Source of the DNA: Shimia sp022448905
GTDB taxonomy: Bacteria > Pseudomonadota > Alphaproteobacteria > Rhodobacterales > Rhodobacteraceae
NCBI RefSeq assembly: GCF_047126315.1
Contig: NZ_CP138953.1
Coordinates: 2,170,001 to 2,234,000 of the forward strand
Reading direction: 5' to 3'
Length of the DNA: 64,000 nucleotides
The notes below the pieces were generated by a model. The model had not been told where the DNA came from, ran no database searches, and saw nothing but the letters and a program-made list of their open reading frames with translations. The translations under genes and the position numbers were made by a program. Shown piece by piece: positions 49,120 to 57,259 of the stretch; within the stretch, counting starts at the first letter, position 1, and every line of letters begins with the position of its first letter.

Positions 49120-49830
49120 TTAGCTTTTGCCTGGGAAGTTGGGGCGGTCTTCGCCGTAGTGCTCGCTGAGATAGTCCAGAATGATGGTCAGGTCCGGCTC
49201 TTCGATTTCGCTCATGCCCTGATCCTCGACCATCCATTCAAACAGTTCTATCCAGCCGTCGCGGGTCAGGCCTTGCTGGGCGACAATCATTTCTGAGTGG
49301 CAAGCGGAGCAGGCGTAGTAGGTTTCTTCCACGCCGGGCGCGTCAAACAAGATGCCATATTCATACTCTTCTTCCGCCGCTTCAGCTGCGGCCGGCGCGG
49401 CTGCGGCGTCAAAGCTCAGCGGTGCATCGCTGTTCTGGTTGAGGAAGGCGATGAGGTTGGCGCGGTCGGTAGCCTTTTTCATGCCTGCAAAGGACATCTT
49501 GGTGCCTTTGACCAGCGCCTTGGGCTTGGTCAGGAAGGCATCCAGCTGCTCCACAGACCAGGTGCCACCAAGGGCGACAAGCGCCTTGGAGTATTTGTAG
49601 CCGTCCACGCCCGCGACAGGTGCGCCGACGATGCCATAGAGGTTGGGGCCGGTCTTTTTCTTGCCGCCCTTTTCGGCCGTGTGGCAGGCCTTACATTTCT
49701 TGAACGCCTTCTCCCCTTTGGCGATTTCTGCGGCGGGCAGCAGATCAGCGACGGTTTCGGCAGTGGACATGGCTGGCAGAGCAATCGTGAGGCACAAGCC
49801 CAGAGTTGCCCCGATGGCGGGGATACGCAT
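49120..49830 (-). CDS. Di-heme cytochrome c, class I domain fused to a SorB-like domain
   Basis: Periplasmic electron acceptor for the sulfite dehydrogenase encoded just upstream. The 236-residue protein has a signal peptide ending 'PAMSTAE'. A cytochrome c2/c550-like domain carries its heme site at 46-50 ('CKACH') and Met112 in 'GTKMSFAGM'. An Ala/Glu linker (about 142-157) leads to a second heme domain with 'CSACH' at 174-178 followed by 'QQGLTRDGWIELFEWMVEDQG', as in SorB. The start ATG 49830 was chosen for the signal peptide. Standard SorB has a single heme, so this is a two-domain chain that could pass electrons onward by itself. Confidence 0.88.
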   Translation of the reverse strand: MRIPAIGATLGLCLTIALPAMSTAETVADLLPAAEIAKGEKAFKKCKACHTAEKGGKKKTGPNLYGIVGAPVAGVDGYKYSKALVALGGTWSVEQLDAFLTKPKALVKGTKMSFAGMKKATDRANLIAFLNQNSDAPLSFDAAAAPAAAEAAEEEYEYGILFDAPGVEETYYACSACHSEMIVAQQGLTRDGWIELFEWMVEDQGMSEIEEPDLTIILDYLSEHYGEDRPNFPGKS

Positions 49831-49898
49831 GAAGGTCTCCTGAAATTCGATAGAGGTCGTGGTGCGGACGGCGCCTGCGCGCCGTCCGAAGTGTGGGG

Positions 49899-51191
49899 TT
49901 AGCTGACGCGCAGACCAACCCGGTGCATGGTGTTGTTGAGGTAGCCTTTGGGGTTCCAGTCGATGGCAAACGGCTGCATCTCGCCGTTGCTGTCGGTGGC
50001 ACGGGCCCACACCTCGTAGTAGCCAGCCTGGGCAAAAGACACGTTGGCGCGCCAGTTTTGCCAGGCGCCGGAGTTCACCGGTGCATCCAGCTCGGCGGTC
50101 TGCCAGGTGGTGCCAAAGTCGGTGGAAATTTCCAGCTTCTCAACCGTGCGGTCGCCGGACCAGGCGTGGCCGCGCACTGCGGTTTCCATGCCCACGTCCG
50201 CGCCGTTGGCCGGGAAAGTCACCAGCGATTTCACCGGCATGCGCTCGATGATCACGAAGTCTTCGGTTGCCACTTTTTCGCCCGGCGCAACCGGACGGTT
50301 TGGCACGCGGTAAGCTTTGCCGGTCATTTTTGGGCCGTCATGTACCACGTCACGCAGCTCGATACGGGTCAGCCATTTCTGTGCTGTGGAGGCGGGCCAG
50401 CCCGGCACAACCAGACGCAGCGGGGCGCCGTTCAGCGGGTGCAGCGGGGCACCGTTCATTTCAAAGGCAATCAAAACCTCTTCAGTCATCGCCTTGGCAA
50501 TCGGCATGCCGCGCGAGATTGGCAGCTTCTCGGGATCGCCGGACAGGTGGGTGTCGGCGCCATAGTGGGCGGTGTAAACCACATTGGACTGCACGCCGGC
50601 GGCTTCCAGAACGTCTTTCAGACGGACACCTGTCCATTCGGAGCAGCCCACGGCGCCGTAGGTCCACTGGTTGCCTTTGGCAGGCGGGTTGAAGAAACCA
50701 CGGCCGTTGCCGCCACATTCCAGCGTCAGGGCGCGGGTGACCACTTCGAATTTGGATTTCAGGTCGTCAATGGTAATGGTCATCGGGGTGTCGACAAAAC
50801 CGTCGATGGTCAGTTCCCAACCCGCGGGATCGGTGTTCTCTGGCGGAATGCCGTTGTTGCGCACAAAGTGGCGGGAGGTTGGGGTGATAGCGTCATCCAG
50901 CAGTTCTGGCGGGGTTTCCGCGTTCACCGGGCGGTCGTTCAGCAGGGTCAGGCCGTCTTTGCCAACCAGAACATCCTCAGACGCCATGGCCGCTGGTACA
51001 AAGCCAATTGGCATGTTGCGGTGGAACGGGATCGAGGTGCCCACCATGGCCGCCATGGTGGCAAGGCCGGTGCGTTTCAGAAAACCGCGGCGGTCCGGGT
51101 TTGGCACGCGGCCAAAGAACTCGCGGTCTGCCTTTTCCGGATCAGCTGAAAAAAAGCTGTTTACATCCTTGGTCTTATCGTTGTCGGCCAT
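49899..51191 (-). CDS. Molybdenum sulfite dehydrogenase (SorA/SoxC type)
   Basis: Oxidises sulfite to sulfate in the periplasm. The 430-residue protein has a twin-arginine leader ('DRRGFLKRTGLATMAAMVG', Arg34-Arg35). The molybdenum ligand is Cys159 in 'LTLECGGNGRGFF', followed by the SorA-like 'GNQWTYGAVGCSEWTGVRLKDVL'. The C-terminal ~120 residues are the Mo-co oxidoreductase dimerisation domain. A 68-bp gap separates it from the di-heme cytochrome gene, its expected partner. SoxC, the sulfur dehydrogenase of the Sox system, is the alternative, but no other sox gene is present. It reads opposite to ftsW. Confidence 0.9.
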   Translation of the reverse strand: MADNDKTKDVNSFFSADPEKADREFFGRVPNPDRRGFLKRTGLATMAAMVGTSIPFHRNMPIGFVPAAMASEDVLVGKDGLTLLNDRPVNAETPPELLDDAITPTSRHFVRNNGIPPENTDPAGWELTIDGFVDTPMTITIDDLKSKFEVVTRALTLECGGNGRGFFNPPAKGNQWTYGAVGCSEWTGVRLKDVLEAAGVQSNVVYTAHYGADTHLSGDPEKLPISRGMPIAKAMTEEVLIAFEMNGAPLHPLNGAPLRLVVPGWPASTAQKWLTRIELRDVVHDGPKMTGKAYRVPNRPVAPGEKVATEDFVIIERMPVKSLVTFPANGADVGMETAVRGHAWSGDRTVEKLEISTDFGTTWQTAELDAPVNSGAWQNWRANVSFAQAGYYEVWARATDSNGEMQPFAIDWNPKGYLNNTMHRVGLRVS

Positions 51192-51429
51192 ATTGTCCTC
51201 CCATGGCGTCGTGCTGTTGGACGCAGCCCCTGGAAGAGGGGTTGCAAGAAAGAAACGGATGGGTGCGACAATTTATTCCTCTGAGGGTCACTTTTTTTGA
51301 CAGGGCGTGAGGTTGGGCATGAAAATGCCGCTGGGGGTTCTCTTTACTTTCCATAAAAGGGTTTGGGTGTTAGAGTTTGTCCACAGACCCGGCAAACGGG
51401 CGTTTTGAGGCAGAGATCGGCGGTTCCCG

Positions 51430-52596
51430 ATGACAGAGATGGTGTATGGCGCGTTGCCTTCGCAGGCGCGTGAGCCCGTGCTCCCCAAGTGGTGGCAGAC
51501 CCTGGACAAATGGACGATGGCGTCCATTGTGATGTTGTTTTTGATTGGCTTGATGCTGGGCATGGCGGCGAGCCCGCCCTTGGCGGCCAAAAACGGTTTT
51601 GCGCCGTTTCACTATGTACAGAAGCAGGTGATTTTTGGTGGCGCGGCTTTGGTGGCCATGGTCATCACTTCGATGATGTCACCGCAGCTGGTGCGCCGCT
51701 TGGCGGTGATGGGCTTTGTCGTGACGATGATCGCGGTGGCCTTGCTGCCAATCTTTGGCACCGACTTTGGCAAAGGCGCAACGCGCTGGTACTCGCTTGG
51801 GTTTGCCTCGCTGCAACCGTCCGAGTTTCTCAAGCCGGGGTTTGTGGTGGTCTCGGCGTGGTTGATGGCGGCCAATGAGGAAATCAACGGCCCGCCCGGG
51901 CGGCGTTGGTCCTTCCTGTTGATGATGACCATTGTGTTCATGCTGGCGATGCAGCCGGATTTTGGGCAGGCCTGTCTGATCCTGTTTGGCTGGGGCGTGA
52001 TGTATTTTGTCTCTGGCGCGCCGATGCTTTTGATTGGCGGGATTTGCCTGTCGCTGCTGCCGATTGCCAATTTTGCCTATAACAACTCCGAGCACTTTGC
52101 GCGGCGGATTGATGGTTTCCTGGATCGCTCGCTCGATCCAACCACCCAGATTGGCTACGCCACCGAGGCGATCCGCGAAGGCGGGTTCTTTGGCGTTGGC
52201 GTGGGCGAAGGGCAAGTGAAGTGGTCGCTGCCGGACGCGCACACGGATTTCATCATTTCGGTGGCGGCAGAAGAGTACGGCCTTGTGCTCGTTTTCGCCA
52301 TCATGATCCTCTATGCGACCATCGTTCTGCGCTCATATTTCCGACTCATGCGTGAGCGGGACCCGTTCATTCGGCTTGCGGGCACCGGCCTTGTGGCGAT
52401 CTTCGGCGTACAAGCGCTGGTCAACATGGGGGTCGCGGTGCGGCTACTGCCTTCTAAAGGTATGACTTTGCCATTTGTCAGCTACGGCGGCTCGTCCCTG
52501 ATTGCAGGGGGGATTGCAGTTGGCATGATTTTGGCGTTTACCCGCAGCCGCCCACAGGGCGAAATCAGTGATATTTTACGGGGTCAAACCCGTTAA
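51430..52596 (+). CDS. ftsW: Peptidoglycan glycosyltransferase FtsW
   Basis: SEDS-family polymerase that makes septal glycan with FtsI. The 388-residue protein has ten membrane helices, the large extracytoplasmic loop with 'RIDGFLDRSLDPTTQIGYATEAIREGGFFGVGVGEGQVK', and the C-terminal SEDS signature 'LLPSKGMTLPFVSYGGSSLIAGG'. Genomic context (before murG) supports FtsW over RodA. It restarts the dcw order after the 5.7-kb block and has a 238-bp upstream gap, so it probably has its own promoter; TTGACA at 51297-51302 is a candidate -35. Confidence 0.96.
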   Translation: MTEMVYGALPSQAREPVLPKWWQTLDKWTMASIVMLFLIGLMLGMAASPPLAAKNGFAPFHYVQKQVIFGGAALVAMVITSMMSPQLVRRLAVMGFVVTMIAVALLPIFGTDFGKGATRWYSLGFASLQPSEFLKPGFVVVSAWLMAANEEINGPPGRRWSFLLMMTIVFMLAMQPDFGQACLILFGWGVMYFVSGAPMLLIGGICLSLLPIANFAYNNSEHFARRIDGFLDRSLDPTTQIGYATEAIREGGFFGVGVGEGQVKWSLPDAHTDFIISVAAEEYGLVLVFAIMILYATIVLRSYFRLMRERDPFIRLAGTGLVAIFGVQALVNMGVAVRLLPSKGMTLPFVSYGGSSLIAGGIAVGMILAFTRSRPQGEISDILRGQTR

Positions 52597-52608
52597 CAGG
52601 TGGGTGCG

Positions 52609-53706
52609 ATGAGCAAACAGCCTCTTTTAGTGATCGCTGCCGGGGGGACCGGTGGCCATATGTTTCCTGCGCAGGCTTTGGCGGAGGTCATGCTGCGCAA
52701 AGGCTGGCGGGTGAAGCTCTCCACCGATGCGCGGGGTGCACGCTATACCGGTGGCTTCCCACATACGGTTGAGATCGAAGAGATGAGCTCGGCGACCTTT
52801 GCCCGCGGCGGGGCGCTGGCCAAGTTGTCGGTGCCGTTTAAGATTTTGGGCGGCGTGATGGGCGCGATGTCCAAGATGCGCAAGGACCGGCCGGATGTGG
52901 TTGTGGGCTTTGGCGGCTATCCCACCATTCCAGCAATGGGGGCGGCTTGGTTGATGAAACTGCCACGTATGATCCATGAGCAGAACGGCATTTTGGGCCG
53001 CGTCAATCAGGTCTTTGCCAAGAAGGTGGATATGGTGGCTTGCGGCACATGGCCCACGACTTTGCCGGATGGCGTTGAAGGCACGCCGGTGGGCAATCCG
53101 GTACGCAAGGCGGTGATGGACCGCGCGGGGGCAGGGTATATCGCGCCGGGCGACTATCCGATGTCGCTATTGGTGATTGGCGGTTCCCAAGGCGCACGGA
53201 TTCTGAGCGACGTGGTGCCAAGCGCCATCGCGCATCTGCCCCCTGAGATTTTGCAGAACCTGCGGGTGAGCCATCAGGCGCGCGGCGAAGACCATGAGCG
53301 GGTGACGGCGTTTTATAACGAGCACGGCATTGCCGCTGATGTGCAGCCGTTCTTTCAAGACGTGCCGTCGCGTATGAGCGAGGCGCAGCTGGTGATTTCC
53401 CGCTCTGGCGCGAGTTCCGTAGCTGACATCAGCATCATTGGACGCCCGTCCATCTTGGTGCCTTTTGCAGCGGCAGCGGGCGACCATCAAACCGCCAATG
53501 CGCGTGGGTTGGCGGAGGCAGGCGGCGCAATTGTGATCCCGGAAAGCCTGCTGACCCAAGAGACATTGACTGAAAACATCACAACCATCCTGTCCAATGC
53601 GGCCGGGGCCACCCAGATGGCCACCGCCGCCTTGTCGGCGGGCAAGCCGGACGCGACCGATACCCTTGTGGCGTTGGTCGAAGATTTGGCCAAGAAGGAC
53701 CAATAA
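52609..53706 (+). CDS. murG: UDP-GlcNAc:lipid I transferase MurG
   Basis: Adds GlcNAc to lipid I to make lipid II on the cytosolic face of the membrane. The 365-residue GT-B enzyme has 'AAGGTGGHMFPAQALAE' at the N-terminus, 'GFGGYPTIPAMGAAW', and the C-terminal 'SRSGASSVADISIIGRPSILVPFAAAAGDHQTANA', the UDP-GlcNAc binding region. The start at ATG 52609 follows AGGTGGGTG; a GTG at 52600 is in frame. It lies 12 bp after ftsW, and murC starts 1 bp after its stop. Confidence 0.97.
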   Translation: MSKQPLLVIAAGGTGGHMFPAQALAEVMLRKGWRVKLSTDARGARYTGGFPHTVEIEEMSSATFARGGALAKLSVPFKILGGVMGAMSKMRKDRPDVVVGFGGYPTIPAMGAAWLMKLPRMIHEQNGILGRVNQVFAKKVDMVACGTWPTTLPDGVEGTPVGNPVRKAVMDRAGAGYIAPGDYPMSLLVIGGSQGARILSDVVPSAIAHLPPEILQNLRVSHQARGEDHERVTAFYNEHGIAADVQPFFQDVPSRMSEAQLVISRSGASSVADISIIGRPSILVPFAAAAGDHQTANARGLAEAGGAIVIPESLLTQETLTENITTILSNAAGATQMATAALSAGKPDATDTLVALVEDLAKKDQ

Positions 53707-53707
53707 T

Positions 53708-55114
53708 ATGAACGCAGCAACCAAACTTCCCGGTGACGTGGGGGCCATCCATTTTGTGGGCATTGGCGGGATCGGCATGTCCGGCATCGCCGAAGTGCTG
53801 CTGAACCACGGTTATACGGTGCAGGGCTCTGACCTGAAGTCGACTAAGATCACCGAGCGTTTGGCGGCTATGGGCGCGACCATTTTTGAGGGACAGCGTG
53901 CCGAGAACCTTGCGAACGCCGAAGTGGTGGTGATTTCCTCCGCAATCAAACCGGGCAACCCAGAACTGGACGAAGCGCGTTTGAAAGGTCTGCCGGTGGT
54001 GCGCCGCGCGGAGATGTTGGCCGAACTGATGCGTTTGAAGTCCAACATTGCGGTGGCAGGCACCCACGGCAAAACCACCACAACAACCATGGTGGCGGCG
54101 CTGCTCGATCATGGTAAGTTTGATCCGACAGTCATCAACGGCGGTATCATCCACGCCTATGGTTCCAACGCGCGCGTGGGTGAAGGCGAGTGGATGGTTG
54201 TGGAAGCGGATGAAAGCGACGGCACCTTTAACCGTTTGCCGGCGACGATTGCGATCGTGACCAATATCGACCCAGAGCACATGGAGCACTGGGGCACCGA
54301 AGAGGCGCTGCATCAGGGTTTCTATGATTTTGTGTCCAACATTCCATTTTATGGTCTCGCTGTTTGCTGCACCGATGATCCAGATGTGCAGACGTTGGTG
54401 GGCAAGATCACCGACCGCCGTGTGGTGACCTTTGGTTTCAACGCACAGGCGAATGTGCGGGCGGTGAACCTCACCTACAAAGCAGGCGTGGCGCATTTTG
54501 ACATTCAGCTGCAGGGTGAAGAGGCTGTGATCGAAGGCTGCACCTTGCCAATGCCTGGGGACCACAACGTGTCCAATGCGCTGTCCGCCGTGGCGATTGC
54601 GCGGCATCTGGGCATGAAGCTTGATGAAATCCGCGCCGCACTGGCGGCCTTTGGCGGGGTGAACCGCCGTTTCACCAAAGTCGGCGAAGTCATGGGCGGT
54701 GTGCCGGTGATCGATGACTATGGTCACCACCCGGTGGAGATTGCCGCCGTGTTGAAAGCCGCGCGTCAGGCGTTGGGCGACAGCGGCGGGCGGGTGATAG
54801 CTGTGCATCAGCCACACCGCTTCTCCCGTTTGCACTCGCTGTTTGAGGATTTCTGCACCTGCTTCAATGAAGCGGATGTTGTGGGCATTGCCGACGTCTT
54901 TGCGGCAGGTGAAGCGCCAATTGGGGGCGCTAGCCGTGACGACCTGATCAATGGGTTGGTCGCGCATGGGCATCGTCATGCGGTGGCGATTGGCGAAGAA
55001 GCGGATTTGGTGGCACTGGTCAAAGAGACCGCGAAGCCGGGCGACATTGTCGTGTGTTTGGGGGCCGGTTCGATCAGCGCTTGGGCCAATGCCTTGCCAG
55101 GCCATCTGGGCTAA
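53708..55114 (+). CDS. murC: UDP-MurNAc:L-alanine ligase MurC
   Basis: Adds the first amino acid, L-alanine, to UDP-MurNAc. The 468-residue protein begins 'MNAATKLPGDVGAIHFVGIGGIGMSGIAEVL', the MurC nucleotide signature, and has the ATP loop 'VAGTHGKTTTTTMVAALLD' and 'VEADESDGTF'. 'DDYGHHPVEI' and 'HQPHRFSR' complete the third domain. The open frame continues upstream inside murG, but homology starts at ATG 53708. Confidence 0.97.
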   Translation: MNAATKLPGDVGAIHFVGIGGIGMSGIAEVLLNHGYTVQGSDLKSTKITERLAAMGATIFEGQRAENLANAEVVVISSAIKPGNPELDEARLKGLPVVRRAEMLAELMRLKSNIAVAGTHGKTTTTTMVAALLDHGKFDPTVINGGIIHAYGSNARVGEGEWMVVEADESDGTFNRLPATIAIVTNIDPEHMEHWGTEEALHQGFYDFVSNIPFYGLAVCCTDDPDVQTLVGKITDRRVVTFGFNAQANVRAVNLTYKAGVAHFDIQLQGEEAVIEGCTLPMPGDHNVSNALSAVAIARHLGMKLDEIRAALAAFGGVNRRFTKVGEVMGGVPVIDDYGHHPVEIAAVLKAARQALGDSGGRVIAVHQPHRFSRLHSLFEDFCTCFNEADVVGIADVFAAGEAPIGGASRDDLINGLVAHGHRHAVAIGEEADLVALVKETAKPGDIVVCLGAGSISAWANALPGHLG

Positions 55115-55177
55115 GTCCTTGTCAAATGCGTCGTGCGCGGTAGGCTGCGCGCGAGTGACCTAGACCGGATATGTGAC

Positions 55178-55447
55178 GTGAGCCTTTCCTTGATCCTTGC
55201 CTGCCTTTGGGTGCTGGCCTCCGCGCTGGTGGCGGCCTTGCCTATGCGCAAGCAGTATGTGCCGGGTGTAGCCCTGCTTATTGCCGCGCCGGTGCTGATT
55301 GGTGTGATCTTTTATGAACATGGCGCCTTACTGGGGTTTGCGGCTTTGTTTGGCTTTGTGTCGATGTTCCGGCGGCCACTTCTGTATTTTGGCCGCAAAG
55401 CGCTCGGTCTACCTGCAGAGCGCCATGAGCCGGAGGGCGATGCATGA
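55178..55447 (+). CDS. DUF2484-like small membrane protein, first copy
   Basis: An 89-residue protein from GTG 55178 with three hydrophobic segments: 'SLILACLWVLASALVAALP', 'VPGVALLIAAPVLIGVIF' and 'LLGFAALFGFVSMF', then 'RRPLLYFGRKALG'. The pattern, and its place next to murC and murB, fit the DUF2484 family found in Rhodobacterales dcw clusters. It is clearly related to the next gene, with which it overlaps by ATGA. The function is unknown; its fixed link with peptidoglycan genes suggests an envelope role. Confidence 0.7.
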   Translation: MSLSLILACLWVLASALVAALPMRKQYVPGVALLIAAPVLIGVIFYEHGALLGFAALFGFVSMFRRPLLYFGRKALGLPAERHEPEGDA

Positions 55448-55710
55448 CCATTTCGATCACAGCAGCTTTTGTCTGGCTCATCGTGGCCAACCTGCGGGCC
55501 ATGTTCCCATCAAAGGACCATCATTGGAAATTTGCTTATGTGATGATCGCGATTGGTATTCCGATCCTGATTGGCGTGGCGATCCAGAACAGCATTTGGC
55601 TGGCGCTGGTGCTGTTGGGCATGGGGGCGTGGATCATGCGCTGGCCGGTGATCTACCTGTGGCGCTGGATCAAACGTGTGAGTGGGATGGAGCCCCCAAG
55701 TGATCCTTGA
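55444..55710 (+). CDS. DUF2484-like small membrane protein, second copy
   Basis: An 88-residue membrane protein paralogous to the preceding one. Both share a helix followed by 'ALPMRKQ' or 'MFPSKDHHW', a second helix 'IGIPILIGVAIQNSIWLAL', and the ending 'MRWPVIYLWRWIKR', which aligns with 'FRRPLLYFGRKA'. This points to a tandem duplication. The start overlaps the first copy's stop by four bases, and its end overlaps the third small gene by 11 bases. Family membership is proposed from size, pattern and location. Confidence 0.7.
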   Translation: MTISITAAFVWLIVANLRAMFPSKDHHWKFAYVMIAIGIPILIGVAIQNSIWLALVLLGMGAWIMRWPVIYLWRWIKRVSGMEPPSDP

Positions 55711-56014
55711 TTTTACCCTCGCGTTGAACGCGCTGATCTGGTTTGCGACGTTGATCTTGCCGTTGTACGGGCTGATCACGGGCTACAAGCTGCGCCGTGA
55801 CCTGATGATGCGCGCCAGCCTGTTGATTGTGTGTTTGGTAGTGGCGCTGCTCACGTTGGAAGTGACGTTGACTGTCTTTGCCACGGACGCGGATCGCGAG
55901 GAGCTGACTGTCCTGCAAGGCTATCGCCCAAGGCTGTTCTTTGGCACCTCCGGCAGCCTGGCCATGGGCTGGGCGCTGTTTGTGTTGGGCAAAGCGCTGC
56001 GCGCGCGTCGGTGA
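55700..56014 (+). CDS. Small membrane protein of unknown function
   Basis: A 104-residue protein from GTG 55700, chosen because GGAG lies 7 bases upstream; GTG 55682 is the alternative. Three hydrophobic helices are visible ('FTLALNALIWFATLILPLYGLI', 'ASLLIVCLVVALLTLEVTLTVF', 'GTSGSLAMGWALFVLGKAL') with a charged 'GYKLRRDLMMR' loop. It is not obviously related to the two DUF2484-like genes before it. Translation is coupled to theirs, and murB follows after 77 bp. No function is known. Confidence 0.65.
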   Translation: MILDFTLALNALIWFATLILPLYGLITGYKLRRDLMMRASLLIVCLVVALLTLEVTLTVFATDADREELTVLQGYRPRLFFGTSGSLAMGWALFVLGKALRARR

Positions 56015-56091
56015 CAATAGGGAAACGCTTGCCGCCTGACTCCGGCTTCGGTATCGGTGCGCAACAGGCATTTTGATTTCAAGGAAATACC

Positions 56092-57018
56092 ATGACCACA
56101 TTGCCCACCCCACGTGGAAAGCTGACCGAAGGCAAAGAGCTCTCGGGTTTGACGTGGCTGCGTGTGGGCGGTCCGGCGGACTATCTGTTTCAGCCGGCGG
56201 ATGTGGAAGACCTTGCGGCGTTTTTGAAAGACCTGCCTCAGGATGTGGCCGTGTTCCCAATGGGGGTCGGCTCCAACCTGATCGTGCGAGATGGCGGCTT
56301 GCGGGCAGTGGTGATCCGTATGGGGCGTGGGTTCAATCAGATCGAAGTGGACGGCAATCGGGTGCGCGCCGGTGTTGCGGCGTTGGATGCGCATGTGGCG
56401 CGCAAGGCGGCGCAGGCGGGCGTGGATTTGACGTTTTTGCGGACCATTCCGGGTGCCATTGGTGGGGCGGTGCGGATGAACGCGGGGTGTTACGGCAGCT
56501 ACACAGCGGATGTGTTTGTTGAGGCCACGGCGGTAACGCGGGCAGGGGAAATTGTGACGCTCACAGCTGAGGATCTGAACTTCCAGTACCGGCAGACGGA
56601 TTTGCCTGAGGGCTGGGTCATTGTGGAAGCTGTCCTGGAAGGCCCATCGGGGGATCCGGAAGAACTGGCACAGCGCATGGAAGACCAGCTTGCCAAACGC
56701 GACGCCACGCAGCCAACCAAAGACCGTAGCGCGGGCAGCACCTTCCGAAATCCGGCGGGTTTTTCTTCGACGGGTAAAGCGGATGATGTGCATGATCTGA
56801 AGGCGTGGAAGGTGATTGACGACGCCGGTATGCGCGGCGCTCGTGTTGGTGGGGCGCAGATGAGCGAGATGCACTCCAACTTCATGATCAACACCGGTGA
56901 CGCAACTGCCGCAGATTTGGAAAATCTTGGCGAGGAAGTCCGAAAAAGGGTTTTCCAAAACAGCGGAATAGACCTACAGTGGGAGATCATGCGCGTCGGC
57001 GAACCGGCGGCGGATTGA
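56092..57018 (+). CDS. murB: UDP-N-acetylenolpyruvoylglucosamine reductase MurB
   Basis: FAD enzyme that reduces UDP-GlcNAc-enolpyruvate to UDP-MurNAc. The 308-residue protein is of the short type II form. FAD-binding motifs are 'LRVGGPADYLF', 'GVGSNLIVRDGG' and 'IPGAIGGAVRMNAGCYG'. 'DRSAGSTFRNP' carries the catalytic serine, and 'SEMHSNFMIN' and 'NSGIDLQWEI' end the domain. AAGGAAAT precedes the ATG. The next gene, ddl, starts 241 bp later, an unusually wide gap for this cluster, filled by a CtrA box and a chain of hairpins. Confidence 0.96.
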   Translation: MTTLPTPRGKLTEGKELSGLTWLRVGGPADYLFQPADVEDLAAFLKDLPQDVAVFPMGVGSNLIVRDGGLRAVVIRMGRGFNQIEVDGNRVRAGVAALDAHVARKAAQAGVDLTFLRTIPGAIGGAVRMNAGCYGSYTADVFVEATAVTRAGEIVTLTAEDLNFQYRQTDLPEGWVIVEAVLEGPSGDPEELAQRMEDQLAKRDATQPTKDRSAGSTFRNPAGFSSTGKADDVHDLKAWKVIDDAGMRGARVGGAQMSEMHSNFMINTGDATAADLENLGEEVRKRVFQNSGIDLQWEIMRVGEPAAD

Positions 57019-57036
57019 TGCCTCAGTTTGGACCCG

Positions 57037-57051
57037 TTAAGCGGTCATTAA
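57037..57051. promoter_or_regulatory. CtrA box upstream of ddl-ftsQ-ftsA
   Basis: TTAA-GCGGTCA-TTAA followed by CC is a perfect TTAA-N7-TTAA(C) site, 19 bases past the murB stop and 208 before the ddl start. CtrA is known to drive ftsQA transcription in Caulobacter. Confidence 0.65.
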
Positions 57052-57079
57052 CCAAGAACTGAGAACACTAAGAAAACAA

Positions 57080-57243
57080 GGGCGCAAAGCCCGGCTTCAG
57101 GGTCAAAGACCCAATTGAGCGCAGGGCCATGTGCCCACCCCGAGCAGGCATCCCGTGCCTGATGTATATTAAAGAGCAGCCCAACGTGGCTGTGATAAAT
57201 GAGTCCAAAAGGGCTCGCATAAGAACAGGGCCAAAAAGGGTCC
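57080..57243 (+). repeat. Chain of about seven short hairpins between murB and ddl
   Basis: Successive small stems are: GGGC/GCCC (57080-57092), GGGTC/GACCC (57100-57112), GGGC/GCCC (57124-57136), CAGGCA/TGCCTG (57145-57161), CAGCC/GGCTG (57177-57192), GAGTCC/GGGCTC (57201-57216) and GGGCC/GGTCC (57228-57243). Loops are 3-6 bases and often A-rich. None is followed by a T run, so they are not ordinary terminators. Confidence 0.6.
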
Positions 57244-57259
57244 GGGACATTGAGGCACA

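Noticed and set aside
53579..55105. 508-codon open frame opposite murC
   Set aside because: It shadows a conserved gene codon for codon and has no recognisable family.
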